This document shows positions 9,834 through 17,504 of a stretch of DNA of 64,000 bases, piece after piece. Within the stretch, counting starts at the first letter, position 1. The number at the start of each line of letters is the position of its first letter. The notes below the pieces were generated by a model. That model was not told where the DNA came from, searched no databases, and saw only the letters and a list, made by a program, of their open reading frames with translations. Origin of the DNA: Chloroflexota bacterium (GTDB lineage: Bacteria; Chloroflexota; Anaerolineae; VGOG01); assembly GCA_030611885.1 (NCBI GenBank), contig JAUWOY010000003.1, positions 62,001-126,000 of the forward strand, read 5' to 3'. The translations under genes were made by a program, and so were the position numbers.

Positions 9834-10166
9834 ATGGATACTCGTGCTTACAGATTACAGGCCAAAACTGCCAAGGCGCTGGCTCATCCTACCCGCATTG
9901 GCATTTTGGAGATGCTGCGGGGAGGAGAGCGGTGTGTCTGTGAGATGGAGCCAGAGCTGACGGCGAGTCAGGCCAACATCTCCCAGCATCTGGCTGTCCT
10001 GCGCGACAGTAACCTGGTGGTAGCGCGACGTGACGGGGTGCGGATGATGTATCGCGTGACGGACGAGCGGGTGTTCCGGGTGCTGGACCTTATGGGCTCC
10101 ATCGCTCACGACCAACTGGATGCGGCTCGCCAGGCCCTCGCTGCTCTGGAAACCGTTGCGGCCTGA
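9834..10166 (+). CDS. ArsR-family metalloregulatory repressor
   Basis: The 110-residue winged-helix protein has the ArsR core LAHPTRIGILEMLRGGERCVCEM, in which CVC occupies the place of the As/Sb-binding CxC of ArsR-type sensors. The recognition helix is TASQANISQHLAVLRDSNLV. Start ATG 9834 follows AGGTGGGG. It is the first gene of the long operon running to about 18.9 kb and probably represses its own promoter until a thiophilic metal or metalloid, or another sulfur-reactive signal, binds. The CDF gene starts one base after its stop. Confidence 0.88.
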   Translation: MDTRAYRLQAKTAKALAHPTRIGILEMLRGGERCVCEMEPELTASQANISQHLAVLRDSNLVVARRDGVRMMYRVTDERVFRVLDLMGSIAHDQLDAARQALAALETVAA

Positions 10167-10167
10167 T

Positions 10168-11142
10168 ATGGACTCAAAGCAGAGAGAACGCAAAAGCATC
10201 CTGGCTGTCAATCTTGGACTGGCGGCTAACATCTTTCTGGCCGCGCTGAAAACGACCATCGGTATTTGGGGCCACAGCCCCGCCTTGCTCGCCGACGGCA
10301 TCAACTCCACCTCCGACGTGGCTTATGGCATTGTGGTCAGCGTGTTCATGCGGAAGGCCAGCAAGCCGGCCGACACCGAGCACCCCTACGGCCACAGTCA
10401 ACTGGAAAGCATCGCTGCTCTGGTCGTAGGCTCGTTTATCATCACCACCGCCGTTGCCATTTTCTGGAACGCGGTCAACAATGTGTACGACCTGTTGGTC
10501 GGGCAAGGCGACTTCGGCGGAGCCACGGTCGGCGCCTTGTGGGCAGCATTGCTCACCCTGGTCCTCAAGATAGGGTTGACCATCTTCACCCAACGGATCG
10601 GCCGGCAGACGAGGAACGTCGCCGTGCTGGCGCTGGCCTACGACCACCGCAACGACGTGTTCTCCGTCTCAGCGGCGGCCATCGGCATCTTTCTGGGCCG
10701 GATGGGTTACCCCTGGGTGGATCCGCTGGCCGGAGCGCTGGTTGCAATGGTGATCCTGCACACAGGGATTGAGATCCTGCGCGAGTCCACCGCGGATTTG
10801 ATGGATACCGTGCCTGGACGGTCACTGGCTCAGCAGATCACCGAATTGCTGAGCACCGTTCCGGGGGTGAAACAGGTCGAGGAAATCCACGCCCACCGGT
10901 TTGGCCCATACCTGGTCGTCAACGTCACCATCGGGGTTGACGGCTCATTGAGTGTCGCAGCCGGCGATGAGATCGCCTCTCAAGTGGAACATACTCTGTA
11001 CCAGCGCATCGAGTTCCTGCGCCGGGTTTACGTCCATTACCACCCGGCCAGCACCCCTCAGGCGGACAGCGCCGGCGACGCGGTTCCCGAAACCATTACT
11101 TTCACTCAGCCAGGCAAGCATGTGCTGGATTGGAGTAAATGA
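10168..11142 (+). CDS. cation diffusion facilitator family transporter
   Basis: The 324-residue protein has about five to six membrane helices. It shows the CDF metal site residues in LLADGINSTSDV (D..D) and AYDHRNDVFS (H..D), the HPYGHSQLE loop, and a C-terminal cytoplasmic ferredoxin-like domain (EEIHAHRFGPYLVVNVTIGV). CDF proteins export divalent metals such as Zn, Fe, Mn or Co by proton antiport. ATG 10168 directly follows the arsR stop, so the two are translationally coupled. An earlier in-frame start would overlap arsR. Confidence 0.9.
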   Translation: MDSKQRERKSILAVNLGLAANIFLAALKTTIGIWGHSPALLADGINSTSDVAYGIVVSVFMRKASKPADTEHPYGHSQLESIAALVVGSFIITTAVAIFWNAVNNVYDLLVGQGDFGGATVGALWAALLTLVLKIGLTIFTQRIGRQTRNVAVLALAYDHRNDVFSVSAAAIGIFLGRMGYPWVDPLAGALVAMVILHTGIEILRESTADLMDTVPGRSLAQQITELLSTVPGVKQVEEIHAHRFGPYLVVNVTIGVDGSLSVAAGDEIASQVEHTLYQRIEFLRRVYVHYHPASTPQADSAGDAVPETITFTQPGKHVLDWSK

Positions 11143-11900
11143 ACATGAGAAATGGCTACCTTCTACAAGTTGAAGATCTGTACCTGCAACGAGAGGGACA
11201 CCAGATTTTGCGCCGCGTGCATCTGACCATCGTCCCGAAACAGGTGTATGGGCTCCTGGGCCGCAATGGCTCCGGCAAATCGAGCCTGGCCTACACCCTG
11301 ATGGGCTGCGCCGGTTACGTCCCCTCGGCCGGGCGCATCCTCTTCGATGGGCGCGACATTACGGCACTATCCATTACTGAACGGGGCCAGTTGGGATTGA
11401 CCCTGGCCTGGCAGGAGCCGGCCCGCTTCGAAGGGCTCAAGGTCAAGGATTACTTGAGCCTGGGGATGAAAGAGCCCTCACGGGAGCGGATGGAGGAAGC
11501 GTTGAAGGCGGTGGCTCTTTCACCCTCCATGTACCTGAACCGCTCGGTGAACGAGACCCTCTCCGGCGGCGAGCGGAAGCGCATCGAGTTAGCCGCCGTC
11601 TACGCCATGCGGCCCAAGCTGGCCATTCTGGACGAGCCTGATTCGGGGGTTGACGTGTTGTCGCTGGACGACATCGCCCGCCTCATCCGCCGCATGGCTG
11701 AGGAAGGCACAACAGTACTGCTCATCACCCATCGGGATGAGATGGTGCCGGTGGCCGACGTGGCGGCGTTGATGTGCGAGGGGGAGATCGTGCGGGTGGG
11801 CGAGCCGCAGGCAGTGCGGGAACACTACGCCCGCCGCTGTCGGCCCTGTGAGGTGGCCGAGCCAGTGGAACCGGCGGGAGGGGACTATGAGCGACTTTGA
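11139..11900 (+). CDS. sufC: SufC-like Fe-S cluster assembly ATPase
   Basis: The 253-residue ATPase has Walker A GLLGRNGSGKSS, signature LSGGERKRIELA, the SufC-style Walker B LAILDEPDSGVDVLSLDDI and H-loop LLITHRD. The DEPDSGVD form is characteristic of SufC rather than of transport ATPases. The start overlaps the CDF stop (ATGA). It overlaps the next gene, a SufB/D-like partner, by 14 bp. Only these two Suf genes are present (no SufS, SufU or second SufB/D), so this is a minimal SufBC pair, as found in many anaerobes. Confidence 0.88.
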   Translation: MNMRNGYLLQVEDLYLQREGHQILRRVHLTIVPKQVYGLLGRNGSGKSSLAYTLMGCAGYVPSAGRILFDGRDITALSITERGQLGLTLAWQEPARFEGLKVKDYLSLGMKEPSRERMEEALKAVALSPSMYLNRSVNETLSGGERKRIELAAVYAMRPKLAILDEPDSGVDVLSLDDIARLIRRMAEEGTTVLLITHRDEMVPVADVAALMCEGEIVRVGEPQAVREHYARRCRPCEVAEPVEPAGGDYERL

Positions 11901-12825
11901 GGCCATCCTGAAAGCCTACGAACGGTCGGGGGGCGATCCGAACTTCCTGTGCTCGCCGAAGGTAGCAAGTCTGGTCATCAGCGGCAACCAGGTGTTGGGG
12001 GTTAACGAGGTGCCGGGGGTGCACATCGAAGCGCAGGAATTCGACCGTGGTGTGCGGATCAAACTGTTCGTCGAGCCGGGGACGAGGCTGGAGACGCCGG
12101 CCCACCTCTGCTTCGGCGTCATCCCCGCCGAGGGAGTGCAGGAGATCCTGCCGGAATTCGAGATCGGCCAGGGGGCCAGGGCCGAGTTCATCGCCCACTG
12201 CACTTTCCCCAATGCGGTCAACGTTCGACACCTGATGGAGGCTCGCATCCACGTGGGTAAGAACGCTACCATGAAGTACAGCGAGACCCACTACCACGGT
12301 GAAACGGGTGGAGTGGAGGTGATCCCCAAGGCCGAAGTGACGGTGGACGAGGGTGGCCGGTACACCTCGGAGTTCGCGCTGACCACGGGGCGGGTGGGGA
12401 AGTTAGCGTTCGATTACGTGGTGGACGTGGCGGCGCGGGGCGTGGCCGATCTGGTGGTCAAAGCCTACGGCTACGGCGACGACGCCATCACCGTCAAGGA
12501 AACCATTCGCCTCAATGGAGAACACGCGCGAGGGTTGGCCAAATCCCGCATTGCCGTGCGAGACCAGGCCACCAGCGAGGTGATCGGCACCACGGAAGGG
12601 AACGCCCCTTACGCCCGTGGTCACGTGGATTGCATTGAGATCGTGCGCAACCAGGCCGTGGCCAGTGCCATCCCTGTGGTGCGGGTGCGGGACGATCGGG
12701 CGCACGTCACGCACGAGGCGGCCATCGGCACGGTGAACAAGAAAGAGCTAGAGACGCTGATGGCTCGCGGTCTGGACGAGGAGGAGGCTGTGGACGTGAT
12801 CATCCGTGGCATGTTGGGGGCGTAG
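11887..12825 (+). CDS. SufB/SufD-family scaffold protein
   Basis: The 312-residue protein has the beta-helix SufBD core, including GQGARAEFIAHCTFP, KYSETHYHGETGGVEVIPK, ARGHVDCIEIVRNQA and VTHEAAIGTVNKKELE. The last motif contains the conserved His/Glu region used in cluster assembly. At 312 residues it is much shorter than SufB (about 470) and matches the archaeal/anaerobic short type. It overlaps sufC and should form the SufBC complex for Fe-S assembly or repair. Confidence 0.88.
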   Translation: MSDFEAILKAYERSGGDPNFLCSPKVASLVISGNQVLGVNEVPGVHIEAQEFDRGVRIKLFVEPGTRLETPAHLCFGVIPAEGVQEILPEFEIGQGARAEFIAHCTFPNAVNVRHLMEARIHVGKNATMKYSETHYHGETGGVEVIPKAEVTVDEGGRYTSEFALTTGRVGKLAFDYVVDVAARGVADLVVKAYGYGDDAITVKETIRLNGEHARGLAKSRIAVRDQATSEVIGTTEGNAPYARGHVDCIEIVRNQAVASAIPVVRVRDDRAHVTHEAAIGTVNKKELETLMARGLDEEEAVDVIIRGMLGA

Positions 12826-12850
12826 AAACTAACCTGAAGGAGGGAGAGCT

Positions 12851-13135
12851 ATGGGCAAGAAAGTGACCGTTGAGCTGACCGGGCCGGCGCGGATTCAGGC
12901 TGGCCGCAAAGAGGTGAGCATAACAGTAGAGGATGACGCCACCTGGCGGGACGTGATTGCCTCCCTGGCCCAGGCATTGCCGCTGCTGGTGGGGAAGGCC
13001 ATCACCGCAGACAGGCGCGACCTCATCGGGCCCTATCTGCTGAACCTGGGCGGGCGACGCACTGTCCGCGATTTTGATAAAAAGGCGCAGATCGAGGAAG
13101 GCGACCTCTTATCGCTGTTGGAGGAAACTTGCTGA
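12851..13135 (+). CDS. MoaD/ThiS-like beta-grasp protein without C-terminal GG
   Basis: The 94 residues show the MoaD pattern: strands VTVELTGPARIQAG and VSITVEDDATWRDVIASLA, then YLLNLGGRRTVRDFDKKAQIEEGDLLSLLEE. The chain ends in ETC rather than the diglycine needed for adenylation and thiocarboxylate formation. It may be a non-catalytic ubiquitin-fold partner, or use the final Cys. The start is well supported by AAGGAGGGAGAG. It lies between SufBC and the permease in the arsR operon. Confidence 0.65.
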   Translation: MGKKVTVELTGPARIQAGRKEVSITVEDDATWRDVIASLAQALPLLVGKAITADRRDLIGPYLLNLGGRRTVRDFDKKAQIEEGDLLSLLEETC

Positions 13136-13200
13136 GGGGGAAAAAGATGACGATGTACAACCAAAACCAAACCAACGAAAGGAGCATCTGATACCGCATC

Positions 13201-14520
13201 ATGAACCCCATCGTAGACTACATCTTCATGCTGTTGCAGTCCGGTTGGATCAGCCTGTTGGACTACCTGGCCGCCCACGTGCTGCTGTGCCTGGTGCCGG
13301 CCTTCTTCATCGCCGGGGCCCTGAGCGCGCTCATCCCCAAGGAAACGGTGACCCGCTACCTGGGCCCCAGGGCGTCCAAATGGATTTCCTACCCGGCAGC
13401 CGCGGTGGGCGGTTTTGTGCTGGCCGTCTGCTCCTGCACCATCCTGCCCCTGTTTGCCGGCATCTGGAAGCGCGGCGCGGGGCTAGGGCCGGCCATAACC
13501 TTCCTCTTCGTCGGCCCGGCGGTCAACATCCTGGCCATCGCCTACACGGGCGCGGCCATCGGCATGGACATTGCGATCGCCCGCATCGTGCTGTCCATCA
13601 TCTTCGGCATCGCCATTGGCCTGATCATGGCCGCCGTCTTCAAGGACAGCCAGGTGGCGGATAGCGGCCTGTTTGATCAAAAGGCGCGGGTCAGGCCGGC
13701 AGTGTGGGCTTTCTTCGGGTTGCTGTTGGCGGTGCTCATTGTGGGCACCTTGCAGGTGGATGTGTTGAGCCGCGCCTGGTTCTCGCTGCCCCTGCCGGTG
13801 AACGTGCCGGCCAGCCTGCAAACCGCGCTGGAGGGCGTGCACCTGAGCTTTCAGGGCGCGCTGCTCATCGTCATGCTGGTGGTCATCGCCATATCTGCCT
13901 GGCGGGGGTTGGAACAGGTATTGGACAGGACCAACGGCTGGACCTGGGCGACCACGGGCCTGGTGGCCGCTACTTTGCTGATCGCCGCGCCGACGTTGGA
14001 AACCACCGGCAGCGTCATGGTCGGCTTCACCGGGCGTTTCGTCGGCGAGGCGGTGCTGCTGGCTGGGATCGCGGTGGTGGCCGCGCGGGGGCTGGAGCGA
14101 CGCCAGTTGCAGGAGTGGCTCTGGGAGACCTGGCGCTTCGTCAAGCAGATCTTCCCCCTGCTGGTGGTCGGAGTTTTTGGCGCTGGTGTGATCAAGGCCG
14201 TCATCCCGGAGCAATGGATCCAGACCCTGGCTGGGCGCAACACGGTATGGGCCAACCTAATAGGGGTACTCTTCGGCGTCTTCATGTATTTCCCCACCCT
14301 GGTGGAGGTGCCCATTGCCCGCATGTTCCTCGAACTGGGGATGCATCGCGGGCCGCTCTTGGCCTACCTGCTGGCCGACCCGGAACTGTCGGTGCAGAGC
14401 ATCCTGGTCACGAGCAAGATCCTGGGGAACAAGAAGACGTGGACTTACGTGGCGCTGGTGACGGTCTTCAGCACCCTGGCCGGGTACATCTTTGGGCTGG
14501 CGCTGGCATTTGTCGTTTGA
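13201..14520 (+). CDS. permease of the DUF318/ArsP type
   Basis: The 439-residue protein has about ten to twelve membrane helices. It carries the family signature region AVCSCTILPLFAGIWKRGAG, followed by ITFLFVGPAVNILAI, and a repeat of this arrangement in the C half (MYFPTLVEVPIARMFLELG). DUF318 permeases include the trivalent organoarsenical exporter ArsP and often sit with ArsR and small thioredoxins, as here. The exported substrate is not proven. The ATG is 14 nt from AAAGGAG, a long spacing. Confidence 0.85.
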   Translation: MNPIVDYIFMLLQSGWISLLDYLAAHVLLCLVPAFFIAGALSALIPKETVTRYLGPRASKWISYPAAAVGGFVLAVCSCTILPLFAGIWKRGAGLGPAITFLFVGPAVNILAIAYTGAAIGMDIAIARIVLSIIFGIAIGLIMAAVFKDSQVADSGLFDQKARVRPAVWAFFGLLLAVLIVGTLQVDVLSRAWFSLPLPVNVPASLQTALEGVHLSFQGALLIVMLVVIAISAWRGLEQVLDRTNGWTWATTGLVAATLLIAAPTLETTGSVMVGFTGRFVGEAVLLAGIAVVAARGLERRQLQEWLWETWRFVKQIFPLLVVGVFGAGVIKAVIPEQWIQTLAGRNTVWANLIGVLFGVFMYFPTLVEVPIARMFLELGMHRGPLLAYLLADPELSVQSILVTSKILGNKKTWTYVALVTVFSTLAGYIFGLALAFVV

Positions 14521-14532
14521 AGGGAGGTTCAG

Positions 14533-14754
14533 ATGACTGAAGAGAAACAATGTAGCTGTATTAAGAATCCTTTCGCCAATCTGCCGCCGGGAATGCGGCC
14601 CAAGCAACGGAAGAAGAGCTCGTTGCACAAGGTCACCTGTCCCGGCTGTAGCCGCGAGTACTGGACCAACCGAATCACCGACGTCTGTTTCGACTGCGAG
14701 AAAAAGGGCGTTTCTGCCCCTGAAAAAACGAACACAAAACGAACGAAAGGATAG
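14533..14754 (+). CDS. small zinc-ribbon protein
   Basis: The 73-residue basic protein has the Cys pairs CSC, CPGC and CFDC, which suggests one zinc ribbon with an extra N-terminal CxC. RBS AGGGAGG precedes ATG 14533. It lies 12 nt after the permease and 4 nt before the thioredoxin gene. I do not recognise a named family. A metal-handling or regulatory role is suggested only by context. Confidence 0.6.
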   Translation: MTEEKQCSCIKNPFANLPPGMRPKQRKKSSLHKVTCPGCSREYWTNRITDVCFDCEKKGVSAPEKTNTKRTKG

Positions 14755-14758
14755 GCAG

Positions 14759-15040
14759 ATGAATATCAAAGTATTGGGGCCAGGGTGCATCAACTGCGAG
14801 CGGGTTTTTCAGGTAGTGGTGGATACCCTGGAGGAGCTGGAAGCGGAATGGGAGAACGACTCTCCTGAGGTCACCGTGCAGCACGTCACTGACTATGCCG
14901 AGTTTCTGAAGTACGGCCTGATGTTCACGCCAGGGCTGGTGATCAACGAGCAACTGGTGTGCGGCGGTCGCATTCCGTCGAAGGCTGAGGTCAAGGCCTG
15001 GGTGACTTCAGCATTGGCTCAAACGGAGCTTGAGGGGTAA
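14759..15040 (+). CDS. small thioredoxin-fold protein (redox-active disulfide protein 2 type)
   Basis: The 93-residue protein begins MNIKVLGPGCINCERVFQ, with the CxxC active site CINC right after the first strand. The cis-Pro position is in FTPGLVINEQLVCGGRIP. This is the thioredoxin_3/redox-active-disulfide-2 family, which is commonly linked to DUF318 permeases and ArsR. It probably passes thiol electrons to a protein of the same operon. Confidence 0.88.
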   Translation: MNIKVLGPGCINCERVFQVVVDTLEELEAEWENDSPEVTVQHVTDYAEFLKYGLMFTPGLVINEQLVCGGRIPSKAEVKAWVTSALAQTELEG

Positions 15041-15050
15041 GAGGACTCAC

Positions 15051-15362
15051 ATGAAAGAAGCTCGAATCGCCTCTGGCTGGGCGAAGCAGTACATCAGGGA
15101 TCGTGGTGGCATCGTCAACATCGCCACCCGCATGACCGTGGTGGACTGATGAACGGCCTACGTAACCCCATCAGGTCTGATGGGCAAGCCTGAAAACGAG
15201 CAGGATTACATCCGCTTTATGGCCGAAGACATTGAGGTCTACCTGTCTAAAGAAATCTGGGAAGGGTTGGACCCCCAGGCTACGGAACTGCGGTTTGCCA
15301 TTGCGGGGTATGGCCGTTTTTACCTGAAGTTTGGCCCTGAGGGAGATGGCTTATCCAGGTGA
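15051..15362 (+). CDS. candidate selenoprotein with tandem UGA (Sec-Sec)
   Basis: Reading from ATG 15051 (after AAGAGGA at a good distance) gives 32 residues, then two in-frame TGA codons (15147-15152). The same frame then continues through TAYVTPSGLMGKPENEQD for about 70 more residues to TGA 15360-15362, giving 103 residues if both TGAs are read. The second part has no convincing start of its own: ATG 15180 sits inside a hairpin without a ribosome site. The hairpin at 15167-15184 has a SECIS-like loop. The neighbours are redox proteins. I read it as a small redox selenoprotein with a UU motif where homologues might have CC or UC. The alternative is a gene broken by a nonsense mutation or two small ORFs. 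No selenocysteine machinery is in the window to confirm. Confidence 0.5.
15167..15184 (+). promoter_or_regulatory. SECIS-like hairpin downstream of tandem UGA
   Basis: Stem CCCATC / GATGGG encloses the loop AGGTCT, closed further by an A-T pair to leave GGTC at the apex. The loop begins 20 nt after the second TGA, within the spacing usual for bacterial SECIS elements. AGGUCU is also, as I recall it, the apical loop of the E. coli fdhF SECIS bound by SelB. Confidence 0.55.
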
Positions 15363-15864
15363 GTTGAGTTACCGTCAGATTCTGGTGGGGCGCTTCATGA
15401 GCGGGATGATCGGCCTGGACGAGATATTCGCCGAGCTCTACGAGGCAGGCCGTGCTCCGGATGAAGCGCTGGTGCCGGAGCTCCTGGCCGGGGCACGGAA
15501 AGATAACTACATTCCCGTCGTTGCTGAGGCGGATTATGCCGCCGCCCTGCTGCGCGAGTACCGCAAGTATAACGAGCAGCGGGAGAGTGGCTGTGCCTGC
15601 CGGACCGATTACGGTACCTGGCGGGGCATCCTCCGCGAGCAGATTCCCTGGTATCCCACTCTCTATGAGCACCTGTGCGACGATTGCGGCAAGTGTGTCT
15701 CCTTTTGTTCTGAGAAGGTGTTCGCCTTCACCGAGGACGATCAGAGTGTTTACGTGGCCTCACCGCTGAAATGCCAGGTGGGGTGCGCCGAATGTGCCCG
15801 CATCTGTCCCCCGAAGGCTATCGCTTTCCCACCGCGCACGGTGCTCCAAGCTTTTTGGGGGTGA
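15331..15864 (+). CDS. ferredoxin-like protein with N-terminal helical domain
   Basis: The 177 residues (162 if ATG 15346 is used) comprise an all-alpha N-terminal part, a CACRTDYGTW motif, and a C-terminal 4Fe-4S region. That region has CDDCGKCVSFC and a shortened second motif CQVGCAECARICPPKAI. TTG 15331 and ATG 15346 are both possible starts and both overlap the end of the tandem-UGA gene, suggesting coupled translation. It may receive electrons from, or give them to, the small thioredoxin and selenoprotein candidate. I do not recognise a named family for the N-terminal part. Confidence 0.7.
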   Translation: MALREMAYPGELSYRQILVGRFMSGMIGLDEIFAELYEAGRAPDEALVPELLAGARKDNYIPVVAEADYAAALLREYRKYNEQRESGCACRTDYGTWRGILREQIPWYPTLYEHLCDDCGKCVSFCSEKVFAFTEDDQSVYVASPLKCQVGCAECARICPPKAIAFPPRTVLQAFWG

Positions 15865-15918
15865 AACGGAGAATCCGATGGGCGAAGCTTCGCTAGATAT
15901 TTCACACAGGGGGAGAGA

Positions 15919-16182
15919 ATGGCATACAAAGAGTTGAGGCAGCAGATTGAGGAGCTCCGGCCTCGGTTGACGCCAGCATTTGTCGAGGAAGAGGTTGGCG
16001 CGTTGTTGCGCCAGGGAGAAGATGTAGGTGGGGGAATCAATGCCTTCCGACTGGCCAAACATCTGCTGAGCAACTCACAGTTGAGGGACGTGGAGGTTAT
16101 CTGGGCCTACGATCGCCTCAAGCCGGCGTTGCGGGCCGCGTTTGAACAAATCCCATCGCTTTATTTCTTTGAGGGCGACTGA
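15919..16182 (+). CDS. small hypothetical protein
   Basis: The 87-residue, mostly helical protein (MAYKELRQQIEELRPRLTP) is preceded by GGGGGAGAGA at ATG 15919. It has no cysteines, membrane segment or recognised motif. It is 55 nt after the ferredoxin gene in the same operon, which is the only clue to its role. Confidence 0.6.
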   Translation: MAYKELRQQIEELRPRLTPAFVEEEVGALLRQGEDVGGGINAFRLAKHLLSNSQLRDVEVIWAYDRLKPALRAAFEQIPSLYFFEGD

Positions 16183-16342
16183 TGAGCGGAGGATGCCATC
16201 TTCCCGGTGGGAAGAACGAAAAAGTGATACCTCACCTTTGTCGAAGTCTTCGCCATGCTGAGCGTTTGCCGCCAGGGCTGCTGAGGCGCCACGCATTAGC
16301 TTGGAGTAAGCAAAAGAAAAACTGAGGAGGCTTTACGTACGT

Positions 16343-17410
16343 ATGAGAAAATTGCTTTTGCAGTTCGTTATCCTGTTCATCTTAGCCTGTCTGGCGATTC
16401 CGCTCGCTACCGCCGCGCAGTCGCCCGACGAGCCGGTGGTACAGGCCATTCTTTTTAGCTCCCCTACCTGTCCCGCTTGCCATAGCGTCATTGACGAGCT
16501 GCTGGAGCCGATGGTGAATGACTACGGCAGCCGGCTCCAGATTGTGGGGATTGACACCTCTCAGCCGGCTGGCTTACAACTCTATCGGGCGACTGTCGAG
16601 CGATACCAGATTCCGCGTGAGCGGCAAGGCGTGCCCACGCTGGTGGTCGGCGATGTAGTGCTGGTGGGCGGCCGCGAAATCCCGGAGCAATTCCCGGCCC
16701 TGGTCGAGGAGGGACTGGCCGCCGGCGGCATCGGCTGGCCCGACATCCCTGGTCTGGCCCAGATACCCTCCGAAGCCCAGACGCCCATCGGCAGCGAGGG
16801 GCTTCAGTCCGTCGGGACCCAAGCGCCGCCTCCGGACCCGGTGGGCTTTGCCCTGGCCTGGGTGGTGCTGGCGGGAATGGTGGCCGCCCTGGGCTACGCC
16901 GCCTGGCGTGTCGGGACTGCCCGGCAACGCCTGTTCCAGCTATTACAGTCAGGCCGCAAAACACTTATTTATGCCAAAACGTGGGCCATCCCCATCTTGG
17001 ACCTGGTGGGGTTGGTAATCGCCGCCTACCTGGCCTACGTGGAAATCACCCACGTCGAAGCTCTCTGCGGGCCTATCGGCGAGTGCAATATCGTGCAAAC
17101 CAGCTCCTACGCCCTGATGCTGGGAATCCCCGTCGCTGTGCTGGGCGTGCTGTACTACCTGGCCCTCGGTGCCTTGTGGATAGGGCAAAGGTACCTGGTC
17201 GGACGATGGGCTAACCTGTCGGCGCTGGGGCTGTTGGGGCTGACCCTCTTTGGCATCCTCTTCTCCATTTACCTGACCTGTCTGGAGCTTTTCGTCGTTC
17301 GCGCCATTTGTAGCTGGTGCCTCGGCTCGGCGGTGACGACCACGATCTTGATGCTTCTGGTCGTGGTTTCCATCACAGGCAGCCCATCGCCGAAACGTGC
17401 ACGGCGTTGA
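16343..17410 (+). CDS. thioredoxin-VKOR fusion membrane protein
   Basis: The 355-residue protein starts with a signal/anchor helix. A thioredoxin-like domain follows with active site TCPACHSV (about residue 46) and a QGVPTLVVG cis-Pro region. A membrane segment and a four-helix vitamin K epoxide reductase domain come next, with CGPIGECN in its first loop and CSWCL as the quinone-side pair. VKOR domains reoxidise extracytoplasmic disulfide catalysts with quinone. Most fusions place the thioredoxin C-terminally, so this N-terminal order is notable. It likely links disulfide chemistry of this operon to the membrane. GGAGG lies about 13 nt before the ATG. Confidence 0.88.
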   Translation: MRKLLLQFVILFILACLAIPLATAAQSPDEPVVQAILFSSPTCPACHSVIDELLEPMVNDYGSRLQIVGIDTSQPAGLQLYRATVERYQIPRERQGVPTLVVGDVVLVGGREIPEQFPALVEEGLAAGGIGWPDIPGLAQIPSEAQTPIGSEGLQSVGTQAPPPDPVGFALAWVVLAGMVAALGYAAWRVGTARQRLFQLLQSGRKTLIYAKTWAIPILDLVGLVIAAYLAYVEITHVEALCGPIGECNIVQTSSYALMLGIPVAVLGVLYYLALGALWIGQRYLVGRWANLSALGLLGLTLFGILFSIYLTCLELFVVRAICSWCLGSAVTTTILMLLVVVSITGSPSPKRARR

Positions 17411-17504
17411 CATGTATAACTGCCTTCGCGCATAACGTGGGAATGAGGCCGTTGGGGACTCCGATACTGTGATCCAGGGCGTTATGGTTAGAACGGAGGA
17501 CGAC

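Noticed and set aside
15180-15362. Separate 60-codon gene starting at ATG 15180
   Set aside because: Its ATG lies inside the SECIS-like hairpin with no ribosome site, and the upstream in-frame start at 15051 has a good one. I prefer one gene with two recoded UGAs, although two genes cannot be excluded.
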